From positions 6,572,001 through 6,636,000 of the forward strand of contig OZ252227.1 of the NCBI GenBank assembly GCA_965249175.1: a DNA stretch of 64,000 bases. Reading direction: 5' to 3'. Each line of letters starts with the position of its first letter. The first letter of the stretch is position 1. The notes under the pieces were generated by a model. It was not told the origin of the DNA. It did no database searches and was given only the letters and a program-made list of their open reading frames with translations. The position numbers and the translations under genes were made by a program. The stretch is from CAZYFH01 sp965249175 (GTDB lineage Bacteria; Acidobacteriota; Vicinamibacteria; Vicinamibacterales; UBA8438). Shown here in pieces: positions 52,217 through 61,362 of the stretch.

Positions 52217-52466
52217 ACTCAGCGTCGGCGGTGTTGTCCCACAACTCTGCCAGCACCGGATCGGCCGACTCACTCAGCGCTAGCAGTGCGTGGGGTGGCT
52301 CCCCCGCGAAATCATCCTCGAGTCGAGCCTCGACGGCATCCCACACGTATTGCCGGATCGATTGGTCTCGACGCGCGGCGGCCATGCGGATTCGCCGGCG
52401 TACCGCGCGGGGCACGTCGATGCTGAGCCTGGCCCGCTCATCGTCCACAGACGTGATTATTACCAC
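52203..52466 (-). CDS. Ribbon-helix-helix antitoxin partner of the MazF-like toxin
   Basis: The GTG start at 52466 gives an 87-aa protein with an N-terminal RHH (ARLSIDVPRAVRRRIRMAAARRDQSIRQYVWDAVEARL) and an acidic C-terminus (ESADPVLAELWDNTADAEYDDL) that would wrap the toxin. The upstream 30 bp are A+T-rich (TATTTACGTATATGTGG) in an otherwise GC-rich region, a likely autoregulated promoter/operator. Confidence 0.82.
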   Translation of the reverse strand: MVIITSVDDERARLSIDVPRAVRRRIRMAAARRDQSIRQYVWDAVEARLEDDFAGEPPHALLALSESADPVLAELWDNTADAEYDDL

Positions 52467-52530
52467 ATATACGTAAATACAGCACGCAGGGAGTTCTCGG
52501 GGCCCCGTCTTGCTAACCCCAGAGCGCTTG

Positions 52531-53586
52531 CTAGTTACCCGGCGTCAGCCGGGCCCAGCGCAGCGCGGAGACGACGTCGCGCCCCTCGTCGTCGGTGCGC
52601 ACGGGGGGCCGCAACGTGAGGTGCGTGTCGGTCAGCTCGTAGTAGCGCCGTGCGTCGGTCCCGCTGCCACCGGGGTTCTCGTTCCCAACCCGGTGATGGA
52701 CGAGATAGCCTTGATCGCGAGGTCCCGGACAGGTGATGCACCCCGCCATTTCGTTGACCGAGAACGGCCCGAAATAGCTCCCGTAGCTGTCGGTCGCGAT
52801 CAACGCCTCGTCCGCAGTCGGCCGGTCGCCGGCATACGGCACACGTCCCGGTCGCATCAGGTGCACCGACATATGTCCCGACGGCGCGTACAGAATAAAT
52901 GCCGTCTCATACTGATCGGCGGGCACTTCATAGCCATCCGTGGTGTGACGTGATACCGACTCGATGCGGTACGCGCCGACAAGCTGCCGGTGAGTCTTGC
53001 TCACCTCCGACGCGGCCAGGTCCGGTAGCCGCTCCCAGGTCAGGAAGGCCTTCGACCCGTCGCCTGCCGCGGGCGGCTGCAGGGTCAAGCTGTCGTCGGT
53101 GAAGGTGTAGAAACGCTGATACTGCGAACCCGCGCCGCTCGGATTGAGGCTGCCCTCGAGATGATGGGTGACGAACCCCTCGTCCTCGTGCACGGTGAAC
53201 CGCCCGAAATACGACGTGTAGCTGCCCAGCTGCGCAAGCGCCTCGTCAGCCGTCGGCCCGTCCTCCGAGTACGGTACCCGGTCGGGGCGCATGAGCGTCA
53301 CGCCCATGTACCCGGCCGCGTCGTAGATCAGGTATCCGAGACGATCCTCGACCGCCGGCGACAACAGCTCGCCCTCGGCGTTGCGTCGCTCGATGCGGGC
53401 CAACGACCACGCACCGGCGAACTGCTGACGGGCGGCCGATGCCTGCATCCCGTCCTCTGAGGATATCGACATCGACGAGGCAGCGGTCGTCATCGAGTCG
53501 GCCGAGGGTGTGGACTCTCCGCAGCCACACGATACGACGAGTCCGACACACGCCGTGAGGCACGCGAAGCGACTGGCCATGATCAT
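52531..53586 (-). CDS. Lipoprotein with two lipocalin-like domains
   Basis: The start at ATG 53586 follows AGGAGG. The 351-aa protein has a lipoprotein signal (FACLTACVGLVVSC, lipobox V-V-S-C). Two related halves follow: QFAGAWSLARIERRNAEGELLS...GYMGVTLMRPDRVPYSEDGPTADEAL, and QLVGAYRIESVSRHTTDGYEV...GHMSVHLMRPGRVPYAGDRPTADEAL. Each is a lipocalin-like beta barrel of the Pfam lipocalin_5 kind, probably from duplication. The second half has an inserted CITCPGP loop. Ligand unknown. Confidence 0.85.
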   Translation of the reverse strand: MIMASRFACLTACVGLVVSCGCGESTPSADSMTTAASSMSISSEDGMQASAARQQFAGAWSLARIERRNAEGELLSPAVEDRLGYLIYDAAGYMGVTLMRPDRVPYSEDGPTADEALAQLGSYTSYFGRFTVHEDEGFVTHHLEGSLNPSGAGSQYQRFYTFTDDSLTLQPPAAGDGSKAFLTWERLPDLAASEVSKTHRQLVGAYRIESVSRHTTDGYEVPADQYETAFILYAPSGHMSVHLMRPGRVPYAGDRPTADEALIATDSYGSYFGPFSVNEMAGCITCPGPRDQGYLVHHRVGNENPGGSGTDARRYYELTDTHLTLRPPVRTDDEGRDVVSALRWARLTPGN

Positions 53587-53651
53587 GGTCCTCCTTCCGC
53601 TACAACGGGGACGCCGAGGCAGCCGGTCGCGGACACCTCGGCCATATGTAC

Positions 53652-54602
53652 TCAACGGACGAAGAGCGCGCCGCCGCCGAGCTCGTGATACACGATCGGC
53701 ACGAAGTCGTTCGCGGTCCACGACGCCTCCTGTCCCCACTGGGCGTCGTAGTCGGCGGTGGGCGCCGCGGCCATGACCTCCGCCAGTGTGTGACCCTCCG
53801 CGATCAGGGTCCGCACCTGGTCGCGCACGTCGATGATCATGTCGAGAAACCCGACCATGGCGTCACGCCCCACCACCTCGAGGCCGTGGCCCGGAATCAC
53901 CTTGGTCTCCGGACCCGCCATGGCGATCGCCATCTCCAGCGCCGCGGTCGTGCCCGCCAGCGTGCCGCCGTTGTAGACATCGATGATCGGATAGCTCGTC
54001 GTGCGGAAGACATCGCCCAGGTGCAGCACGTCCGAGTCGGGAAAGTAGACGAAGGTGTCACCATCGGTGTGCGCCGGTGGCGCCAGAAACGCGCGCACCT
54101 CCTCGCCGTTGAAGTGAAAGCGCACGGCGTCGCTATACGTCACGACCGGCCGCGCGCCCGCGGGGGGCCGCGGCGCGAAGCGCCCTCCGCCGCGTGGAAA
54201 CCGGAGTCGTTCGAGTGCGCGCACCCTGACGTTGTCGTGCGCAAAGATGACGACGCCCCCGTCGGCGAGACGCTCGTTGCCGCCGATGTGATCGGGATGC
54301 ACGTGGGTGTTGACCAGGAAACGGATGTCACCCGACGACACGCGCCCGACGGCCGCCACCAGCCGATCGGCCAGCGGCGCGAATAACGAGTCGACGAGCA
54401 GCACGCCGTCGGGACCGGCGAAGACCCCGACATTGCCGCCGCCGCCCGGGCGCTGCACCATGTGGACTTGGCCCGCGACCGGCACCGTAATCAGTTCGAC
54501 GCCCTCGAACGGGTCACCCCGATTCTGCTCCCCGCCGGCCATGGCAACGGTCATACCCACGGCGGCGAGGGTGGCGACGGCGAGTGCGTGTCGCTTCGTC
54601 AT
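53652..54602 (-). CDS. MBL-fold metallohydrolase, exported
   Basis: The start at ATG 54602 gives a signal peptide; the upstream frame to 54731 has no coding character. The 316-aa product carries the metallo-beta-lactamase fold motifs: VNTHVHPDHIGGN (H-x-H-x-D-H), the APPAHTDGD histidine, GDVFR and VIPGHGLEV. It binds two zinc ions. Family members are quinoprotein relay esterases (SoxH-like) or lactonases; the neighbourhood of PQQ enzymes fits the former weakly. It follows the lipocalin-like lipoprotein on the same strand. Confidence 0.9.
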   Translation of the reverse strand: MTKRHALAVATLAAVGMTVAMAGGEQNRGDPFEGVELITVPVAGQVHMVQRPGGGGNVGVFAGPDGVLLVDSLFAPLADRLVAAVGRVSSGDIRFLVNTHVHPDHIGGNERLADGGVVIFAHDNVRVRALERLRFPRGGGRFAPRPPAGARPVVTYSDAVRFHFNGEEVRAFLAPPAHTDGDTFVYFPDSDVLHLGDVFRTTSYPIIDVYNGGTLAGTTAALEMAIAMAGPETKVIPGHGLEVVGRDAMVGFLDMIIDVRDQVRTLIAEGHTLAEVMAAAPTADYDAQWGQEASWTANDFVPIVYHELGGGALFVR

Positions 54603-54780
54603 TTTTTGGAGTAACCCCCGGAAGACGGTCCGCGGCGATCTTACGACGATCCCCTGATCAACGTGGCTTTTCGGCGTCGTGTCCGGAGACTGCGCTCGAG
54701 TCGTTGACGTGGAATGACCACCGGCGTACATTCAATGTCCATCGCCGATGCCACATGGCTCGGAGGATGCGACCACGACC

Positions 54781-56328
54781 ATGCCACTCTTCCGGTCACA
54801 GGATCGACAGACGATCGACTCGCTGGCGCGCCTGACGTACTGCAATCCGTTCGACGCCGAGTTCATCGAGCGACAGCGGGCGATTCTCGGTCCGGACTTC
54901 GTGCCGCAGGGATCGGTCTGGAGCCTGCGGGCGGAACCCCAAGCCGGGGCCACGGCCCTCGAGCAGGTCGGTGCCATTGCGGAGCGGGTAGCGCGGGACA
55001 CCCGAGAGCGATTGCTCAAACCCGGCTCCGCAACCCCTGAGGAGCTGGCGCTCTACGCCTACATCGTCGCCTACGCGCTCTACGTGCGCTACGCGGAGGA
55101 ATTCCACCAGGTCCACATCGATACCGCCCGCGGGCAGCGTCGGCTGAAGTTCTACCAGCGCTTTTGCGATGACGTTCGGCATTTCCTGGTGCTCGACGGC
55201 TTGCGGTTCCCGGGCACCGTCGACCCACCCCACCTGTTCGCTTTCTTCTTCCAGCTCCGTCGCGCGTTCGACCTCATCTTCCGGCACATCATCGGCGGGT
55301 CGCGGCCCGCGGCCAATCTGCGCGCTGCGGTGTGGCAATCGATCTTCACGCACGACATGCGCCGCTACCAGCGCTCGCTGTTCCGCCGCATGCACGACGT
55401 CACCACCCTGGTGACCGGCCCCTCGGGTACGGGCAAGGAACTGGTCGCCCGAGCCATCGCGCTCTCGAGATACATCCCGTTCGACCCCAACAAGGAGACC
55501 TTCGCTGCCACGCTCGAAGGGTCCTTCCATGCGCTCAATCTGTCGGCGCTATCGCCAACGCTCATCGAATCGGAGTTGTTCGGGCACCGGAAGGGCGCCT
55601 TCACGGGGGCCCTGGAGGACCGCGTCGGCTGGTTGGAATCGTGCCCGCCGCTCGGCACCGTGCTGCTCGACGAGATCGGTGAGCTCGACGCCTCGATTCA
55701 GGTCAAGCTGCTGCGCGTGTTACAGACGCGCGAGTTGCAGCGCATCGGCGAAACGACGTCTCGTGAGTTTCAGGGCAAGCTGATCGCCTCGACCAACCGC
55801 GACCTCGAGGCCGAAATGCGGGCCGGTCGCTTCCGGGAAGATCTCTACTACCGGCTTTGCTCGGACCTGATCGTGACCCCATCGCTCCGCGAACAGCTGC
55901 GTGACTCGCCCGACGAGCTCCGCAACCTGGCGCTGTTCGTCAGCGAGCGGGTGGTTGGTGCGGACGAGGCCGCTGATCTCGCGGAAGAGGTGCTAGCCTG
56001 CGTGGACCGGGATCTCGGCGCCGATTATGCGTGGCGCGGCAACGTGAGAGAGCTCGAACAATGCGTGCGCAACGTGCTCGTGCGCAAGCGGTATCACCCG
56101 CCCGCCGCTCCACCGACGGGTGCCCGCGCCGAGCTCGGCGAGGCATTGCGCGATGGCGGCGTCACGGCCAAGGAGCTCGTCCGGCGGTACTGCACGTTCG
56201 TCTACGCAAGAACCGGGAGCTATCAGGAAACGGCCAGACGTCTGGATCTCGACCGGCGAACGGTCAAGCGCTCGATCGACGCTGCCCTGCTCGAGCGGCT
56301 CACGGCCGAGACCGAGCAGCGGCCGTGA
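54781..56328 (+). CDS. Sigma-54-dependent transcriptional activator with an unrecognised N-terminal domain
   Basis: I prefer ATG 54781 (GGAGG upstream) over 54748. The ~515-aa product has an unusual ~200-residue alpha-helical N-terminus (TYCNPFDAEFIERQRAILGPDF, YVRYAEEFHQVHID, FFFQLRRAFDLIFRHIIGG) that I do not recognise as a receiver, GAF or PAS domain. The AAA+ core is complete: Walker A GPSGTGKE, the sigma-54 contact loop GAFTGA in ELFGHRKGAFTGALED, and Walker B GTVLLDEIGELD. A Fis-type helix-turn-helix follows (GSYQETARRLDLDRRTVKRSID). A likely target promoter follows 89 bp after the stop. Confidence 0.92.
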   Translation: MPLFRSQDRQTIDSLARLTYCNPFDAEFIERQRAILGPDFVPQGSVWSLRAEPQAGATALEQVGAIAERVARDTRERLLKPGSATPEELALYAYIVAYALYVRYAEEFHQVHIDTARGQRRLKFYQRFCDDVRHFLVLDGLRFPGTVDPPHLFAFFFQLRRAFDLIFRHIIGGSRPAANLRAAVWQSIFTHDMRRYQRSLFRRMHDVTTLVTGPSGTGKELVARAIALSRYIPFDPNKETFAATLEGSFHALNLSALSPTLIESELFGHRKGAFTGALEDRVGWLESCPPLGTVLLDEIGELDASIQVKLLRVLQTRELQRIGETTSREFQGKLIASTNRDLEAEMRAGRFREDLYYRLCSDLIVTPSLREQLRDSPDELRNLALFVSERVVGADEAADLAEEVLACVDRDLGADYAWRGNVRELEQCVRNVLVRKRYHPPAAPPTGARAELGEALRDGGVTAKELVRRYCTFVYARTGSYQETARRLDLDRRTVKRSIDAALLERLTAETEQRP

Positions 56329-56416
56329 CGCGGCACCGACGCGCGCGCCGTGTCTCCACCCTCCACGGAACGACCTAAGCAACTGCGCGCCACGGACGTG
56401 CGTGGTAGCCGGCGCT

Positions 56417-56432
56417 TGGCACTCCCCATGCA
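56417..56432 (+). promoter_or_regulatory. Sigma-54 (-24/-12) promoter
   Basis: TTGGCAC-TCCCC-ATGCA matches the consensus TGGCAC-N5-TTGCW at 10 of 11 defined positions, with GG and GC exactly 10 nt apart. It lies between the sigma-54 activator gene and the next gene. The predicted start site would be near 56443. Confidence 0.7.
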
Positions 56433-56443
56433 GTGTGGGTGTC

Positions 56444-57010
56444 ATGATCATGACGCTTAGGCAGATCGCAGACGCGGCGTGCATGGCCGTGCGCTGCGGG
56501 GTCACCGTCTGTTTGCTGTTGGCGGCGACGGCGTCGCTGGCCGAGGCCCAGCGGGCCAGCTCGTTCATGCAGCTCCCGCTGCTGGTCGGTCCGGGCGACA
56601 CCGTCACGGTGACCGACCGAACGGGCCGGGAAATGAAGGGGACGATCGCGGCCCTGTCGCCGTCGACGCTGGCGCTGCTGGCCGACGGGATCCGGCATGA
56701 CCTGACGGATGCTGACGTGGCCTTCATCCGACAGCGGCGCCCGGACTCCCTGGCCGACGGCGCCAGACGGGGCTTCATCGTCGGGGCGCTCATCGGGGCC
56801 GTCGGGGCCTCGGCCTCGGGCGCCGGCCGTTTCATTCCGGTCGCAGCGCTCGGGCAAGGCATCATGGGTCTGGGGGTCGGCGTCGCCGTGGACGCGATGA
56901 TCTCGAGCCGCAAGACCATTTATGACGGGCCACATCCAACTCGTCGCCTGGCGGTTTCGCCGTTGCTGTCGCGCGAGCGTCGAGGCGTCTTGCTCTCGGT
57001 GGGGTTCTAG
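56444..57010 (+). CDS. Secreted or membrane protein with SH3-like and glycine-rich segments
   Basis: ATGs at 56444, 56450 and 56483 are all in frame; the last gives the best signal peptide (MAVRCGVTVCLLLAATASLAEAQ) and the longest leader from the predicted sigma-54 start. The product then has a small beta domain (LPLLVGPGDTVTVTDRTGREMKGTIAALSPSTLALL) and a conserved DVAFIRQRRPDSLADGARRGF. A Gly/Ala helix pair follows (IVGALIGAVGASASG, GLGVGVAVDAMI). I know similar acidobacterial proteins but no function. The stop codon lies in a CTAG that begins an IS-end-like sequence. Confidence 0.8.
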   Translation: MIMTLRQIADAACMAVRCGVTVCLLLAATASLAEAQRASSFMQLPLLVGPGDTVTVTDRTGREMKGTIAALSPSTLALLADGIRHDLTDADVAFIRQRRPDSLADGARRGFIVGALIGAVGASASGAGRFIPVAALGQGIMGLGVGVAVDAMISSRKTIYDGPHPTRRLAVSPLLSRERRGVLLSVGF

Positions 57011-57022
57011 TGGACTGTAACG
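57007..57022 (+). repeat. IS-end-like remnant (solo terminal repeat)
   Basis: CTAGTGGACTGTAACG resembles the CTAGTGTCCTGTAACCG end of element C: same CTAG, then TG, two differing bases, then CTGTAAC. No partner in inverted orientation is visible downstream. It may be one end left by a deleted element. Confidence 0.35.
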
Positions 57023-57183
57023 TCGTGGTTGCACGCGCGATATTTCGTCGGTCATGCGCCCGTTGTCGAGGCGCCGTCACGACCGCGCTGGGCGACTTCC
57101 GCGTGACGTTGACTCGGGAGTTCCGCGACTACCGGGAGGCGGACACGGGAGCTCGGCTCATCGAGTCCGGGAATCCACGATGA
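57010..57183 (+). CDS. Short open frame, probable remnant, coupled to the next gene
   Basis: A 57-codon frame opens at GTG 57010 and ends at TGA 57183, overlapping the next start (ATGA). The last 30 residues look coding (ALGDFRVTLTREFRDYREADTGARLI), while the first 25 come from the IS-end-like sequence and have C-A-R-C. It is probably the 3' tail of a gene truncated by that element. Low certainty. Confidence 0.35.
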   Translation: MDCNVVVARAIFRRSCARCRGAVTTALGDFRVTLTREFRDYREADTGARLIESGNPR

Positions 57184-57902
57184 ACGAGGTCGACCGGCGG
57201 GGTGTGCTGATGGGCTGGCGGTTCTGGCTCTGGTGGGTGCTGGCCTGCACGGCCGGGTGGGCCATTGGCGCGCCCATCGGCGTGGCCGCGGGTTCATCGG
57301 GGAACATCGTTGTCGCAGGATCGGTGGGCGTGGCCGTTGGTGGAGTCGTCGCCGGGGTGCTGCAGTGGCTGGTGCTGCGTCGGCAAATCACTCGGGCAGG
57401 CAGGTGGGTGGTGGCCATCCCGGGAGGAGCTGTTGTCGCCGCTGTCGCGGGCGTCGCCGTGGGCCTGGTCGCGGGCGCGGTCTCGGATCCCGGAACGCCC
57501 TCGCCTCTCGGTGGCGCGGACGTGCGCGTGGACGCGGCGTGGATCGTGGGGGCGGGCACACTCGGCACCACGCTCGGGGTGCTGCAGTGGTTGCTGGTGC
57601 TACGACGACGGGTCACACGGGCAGGCTGGTGGGTGCTCGCCAGCACGGTCGGCTGGATCACGGGCGGCCCAGTGGCCCGGATGGTGGGCGCGATCGCTGG
57701 CGTGACCACGAGCGGGGTCGCGAGCTGGGCCGTGCTCGGGGGCGTGTACGGGGCCATGACAGGGCCTGTGTTGCTGTGGCTGCTGCGTTGGCCTGTGCAC
57801 GCCACCACACCGGTGGGTAACTGTGGTGCCGGTGACCTCACGCGACGGGATGGTCCGCTCGGTCCGCATCGGGGTCGGATCCAACGTGGGCGAGTTGAGT
57901 GA
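57180..57902 (+). CDS. Polytopic membrane protein of unknown function
   Basis: The 240-aa protein starts at ATG 57180 (MNEVDRRGVLMGWRFWLWW) and has about six transmembrane helices, grouped as two similar halves: VLQWLVLRRQITRAGRWVVAIPGGAVVAAVAG and VLQWLLVLRRRVTRAGWWVLASTVGWITGG. The repeated [VL]LQWL.LRR..TRAG.WV motif is typical of predicted membrane proteins annotated without function. The last ~35 residues (after WPVHATTP) overlap an antisense kinase remnant and are probably not native. Confidence 0.75.
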   Translation: MNEVDRRGVLMGWRFWLWWVLACTAGWAIGAPIGVAAGSSGNIVVAGSVGVAVGGVVAGVLQWLVLRRQITRAGRWVVAIPGGAVVAAVAGVAVGLVAGAVSDPGTPSPLGGADVRVDAAWIVGAGTLGTTLGVLQWLLVLRRRVTRAGWWVLASTVGWITGGPVARMVGAIAGVTTSGVASWAVLGGVYGAMTGPVLLWLLRWPVHATTPVGNCGAGDLTRRDGPLGPHRGRIQRGRVE

Positions 57903-58093
57903 GCACGCTCGCCATATCGGGGAATCGCTCCGCGGGTGATTTGCTGAGGCACGTCACGATGATTGCCTCGAGCGCGGGCGGAAGCTCGGGTCTCGAGGTC
58001 CTGCTTGCCTTGGGCCTGCTCGGGTGACATGTAGTCCGGTGTGCCCAGACTGATACCAGTCGTGGTGACGCTGTTCACCTCGGTGCCTTCCAT
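57838..58093 (-). pseudogene. Remnant of a Ser/Thr kinase gene
   Basis: Only two pieces remain on the minus strand. An activation segment (SVTTTGISLGTPDYMSPEQAQGK) is in one frame. The end of the C-lobe (ELPPALEAIIVTCLSKSPAERFPDMASVLTQLA), in another frame, stops at 57838. The catalytic loop, P-loop and ~100 residues of the C-lobe are absent. A deletion and frameshift destroyed the gene. It overlaps the 3' end of the membrane protein gene. Confidence 0.75.
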
Positions 58094-58351
58094 GCTGGCG
58101 TTTCGCGGTTGGTCGCTTCAGGATCGTGTGAGCGGGGATGCGAGTACGGCGACCACAGCCATCGACCGCAGCCACCAGACCGTACGCACGTTTCTCACAG
58201 CTTTATTGGAAGACGACTGGAGTATATCGGATCGTTATTCCAGTCCCCCGCCGCGTCGGAAGGACGGCGACCTTGAGTTCGGACACGACGGCCGATGACC
58301 ACCGAGTGCGATAAGGTGTCCGGAGTGATCACGCCCCTGGAGGTCAGACAG
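57903..58351. other. Gene-poor stretch of 449 bp
   Basis: The first 190 bp hold the kinase remnant on the minus strand. The remaining 258 bp have no convincing frame. A lower-GC patch (TTCTCACAGCTTTATTGGAAG...AGTATATCGGATCGTTATTCC, about 58190-58245) may contain the promoter of the next gene. No RNA gene was recognised. Confidence 0.5.
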
Positions 58352-58867
<516 letters not shown>

Positions 58868-58883
58868 CCGCGGCGCCTGGACG

Positions 58884-60077
58884 CTATCTCGGTCTCGGCG
58901 CGCCCGGGGTGAGCAGCGGCTCGATCGGCACCGTCAGCGACAGCGCCCGCGTCCGCGGCACGTAGCAGATCGTCTCACTGCAGGCCTGGAACAACACCGA
59001 CACCGGCACCTCGATCAGCTCCGGCTTGTCCCTCTTTGTCCAGTTGAGCAGCTCGGCGTTCGGCGTGACCGGGATGGCGACATCGACGACGCCCTCGTAG
59101 ACGCTGAGCGTGACGCCAAGCTCCGGGAACTCCCTGGCGTGCGTGGGCGGGTACTGCGCAGCGCCCACACGGAGTCCGGGGGTGTCGGGAATCGTGACTT
59201 CCGACGCGATGAAGCCGTCTGGGAGCGGACGGCCGTACATGTGGAGGCCGTCTTTCAGCTCGAAGCGCACGTGGATCGTCGATTGTGTCTCGAACTTCAT
59301 CGTCTCATCCGACAGGAAGGCCGAGATCTTCACCTGGTCCGTGCCGAGCTCGACCGCCGGCGCCTCATGACGCGCGAGAATCTCGCCGAGCGCTGAATCG
59401 CGGATCGCGCCGGCCGACTCGCGCGTAGCGTAGTGGCGATGGAAGAACTTGTCGGTGACCACGCCGTGCGCGTCCGTCACGTAGACGCCCGGAAACGGCA
59501 CCCCGAAAAAGCTGCGCCCGGCGGCTTGCTCGGTATCCTCGGGAGAGATGAGCGTGTTGAGAATCCCGAACTGCCGGATCACCGCCGAGTCGACGTCGGA
59601 CAGCAGGTCGTAGCTCACGTCGTATTCGTCGGCGAACGTGCGGAGTTGATCCTCGCTGTCGTAGCTCACGCCGTAGACACGGATGTCTTCGTCCTCGAAG
59701 AGCCCCAGGTTGGTTTGCAGCTCGACCAGCTGCGTTCGGCAATACGGTCACCACACCGCGGATCGATAGAAGACGACAATGGACTTCGAGTCGCCCCGGT
59801 CCGCGTGGAAGTCGATGAGGCGACCGTCCTGATTGGGCAGCGCGAACTCCGGCAGCCGCTCGCCGATCGCGGGCCCGGTTGGGAACTCATGCGACGCCGG
59901 GTACCGACGCCCGGGGTGACTCGCCGGGATCTGGATCGTGATCCCGAGGTCGTCGGTCTGCGCGCCCGCGTCGAGGGCTTCGTGCGCGGGCCGGACCGGA
60001 TCCGGAGCCTGCCCCCTGGCGATGCCCGGACCTAGCACAAGCAATGTAAGGATGGTCGCAACGCTCCAGCGTGTCAT
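58884..60077 (-). CDS. Probable selenoprotein: exported redoxin (U-P-Y-C) fused to an nDsbD-like domain
   Basis: From ATG 60077 (GGAGG upstream) the frame gives a signal peptide (WSVATILTLLVLGPGIARGQ) and a redoxin/AhpC-TSA domain. An in-frame TGA at 59748-59750 (codon 110) falls at the catalytic Cys: FYRSAVW-TGA-PYCRTQLVELQ. The same frame then continues open for 287 codons with good similarity (VYGVSYDSEDQLRTFADEYDV, FFGVPFPGVYVTD). The C-terminal ~150 residues resemble the N-terminal domain of DsbD, with C-S-E-T-I-C in LFQACSETICYVPRT. Read as Sec, the product is 397 aa with a U-x-x-C redox site. A SECIS-like hairpin follows the TGA. It probably reduces disulfides or peroxides outside the membrane. 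If Sec is not inserted, only a 109-aa fragment results. Confidence 0.85.
59717..59733 (-). promoter_or_regulatory. Bacterial SECIS-like hairpin
   Basis: On the minus strand, 14 nt after the TGA, GCAGCU-GGUCG-AGCUGC forms a perfect 6-bp stem with a 5-nt loop. A GGU-type loop about 20 nt after UGA matches the bacterial SECIS model (for example fdhF, loop GGUCU), which binds SelB. It overlaps the codons for QLVELQ. Confidence 0.7.
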
Positions 60078-60177
60078 CAAACTCGCCTCCAGAAGGAGAT
60101 CCGCACGGCCCGGCCAAGACCGCCCCGTGGCGCCCGGGTCCGCTCTTACTTATACCACCGGCGCCCCACACATGCCG

Positions 60178-61362
60178 CTAGACGCGCGCAACGACCGCGC
60201 CGCCGAGCACGGTGCTGCTTGGGAAGAGCCTCTGACGGCCCGTGCGCGTGTTCCCGTAGTTATCGACGAACTCGAAGGTGCCGTCCCGCAGCTCGAGCAC
60301 GGCAACGTCGGCCGGCGCCCCCACGTTGAGCGTGCCGCGGTCGGCGAACAGCGGGAACACGCGCGAGGCATTGACGGTCGCGCGCGCCACCACCTGGTCG
60401 AGCGTCATGCCGAAGTTCAGGAACTTGGACATGACGTTGGGGAAATCGATGACGCTATCCGCCGACCGGCTCGTCGTACTCCCATCCGTAGAAATCGTAT
60501 CGGGCCAAAACCCCGCCTGCATGATGCCGTCGAACGTGTCCCACCGCAGATGGCCGGTCCGTCCGTTGGCAACATCGAACCACACGCCGTGTCGCCGGGC
60601 AGCCAGCACTGCCGGCAGGATATGGCCCGTGTCGTCGATGATGCTATTGGGCGGCGGCGCGAACATGTGGGTAACGATATCGCCGCGCTTGAGGAGATCG
60701 AGCAGCCTGGGCAGCGGCGAGACCGTTTGTCCCATGTGGATCATCACTGGCAGGTCGAAGGACGAGGCGACTTCCTGTGCGCGACGCAGCACCTCGACAT
60801 CGTCGGCAGCGACATTTCTCGACAGCCGCGCCTTCACGCCGATGACGACGTCACGATGGCGCGCAATCGCGCCCTTCGCCGCATCGACGTCGGCAAGCGC
60901 GAGGTCCATCGTGTCGCCGTCGGGCAAGATGCCGGCACGACCGATGTTGATGAGCACGCGTCCCGGCTGCGGTGCCGTTCGCGCGTTGGCCACCAGCTCG
61001 TCGATGCCATCTGCCCCATCCGATCCGGAATCGATCCATCCGGTGACGCCGCCCTCCAAACCGATGGTTGATCCCTCACGATCCCGTGCGTAGTGAGTGT
61101 GGATGTCGAGCAACCCCGGGACGACGAGCCTGCCACGCGCATCGAACGTCTCGGTGGCATCGTCCGCGATGTCGGTCTCGACCGCCGCGATGCGGCCGCC
61201 GGCGATGGCCACGTCACCGATCGCGTTGATGCGCAGCGACGGATCGATCACGCGCCCGCCCTTCAGGATCAGATCGTGCGTTGCCCCGAACACCCTCGGC
61301 GTGCGGGCCAACATGGCGGCACCGGCGGCCGCAGCGTAGACGAACTGCCGACGGTTCATCAT
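60178..61362 (-). CDS. Amidohydrolase-superfamily metallohydrolase, exported
   Basis: The 394-aa product has a twin-arginine-like start (NRRQFVYAAAAGAAML) and the amidohydrolase core. D-I-H88-T-H90 follows VVPGLLD. Lys in VIGVKARLS is a candidate for the carbamylated lysine. His in VMIHMGQTVSP and Asp in TISTDGSTT also fit. It resembles dihydroorotase-like/deacetylase enzymes of the EF_0837 group. Those act on cyclic amides or acylated amines; the substrate here is unknown. The gene is 97 bp upstream of the probable selenoprotein on the same strand. Confidence 0.9.
   Translation of the reverse strand: MMNRRQFVYAAAAGAAMLARTPRVFGATHDLILKGGRVIDPSLRINAIGDVAIAGGRIAAVETDIADDATETFDARGRLVVPGLLDIHTHYARDREGSTIGLEGGVTGWIDSGSDGADGIDELVANARTAPQPGRVLINIGRAGILPDGDTMDLALADVDAAKGAIARHRDVVIGVKARLSRNVAADDVEVLRRAQEVASSFDLPVMIHMGQTVSPLPRLLDLLKRGDIVTHMFAPPPNSIIDDTGHILPAVLAARRHGVWFDVANGRTGHLRWDTFDGIMQAGFWPDTISTDGSTTSRSADSVIDFPNVMSKFLNFGMTLDQVVARATVNASRVFPLFADRGTLNVGAPADVAVLELRDGTFEFVDNYGNTRTGRQRLFPSSTVLGGAVVARV

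Noticed and set aside
57158..58093. 311-codon minus-strand frame
   Set aside because: Only its first ~40 codons are kinase-like; the rest is antisense to the membrane protein gene.
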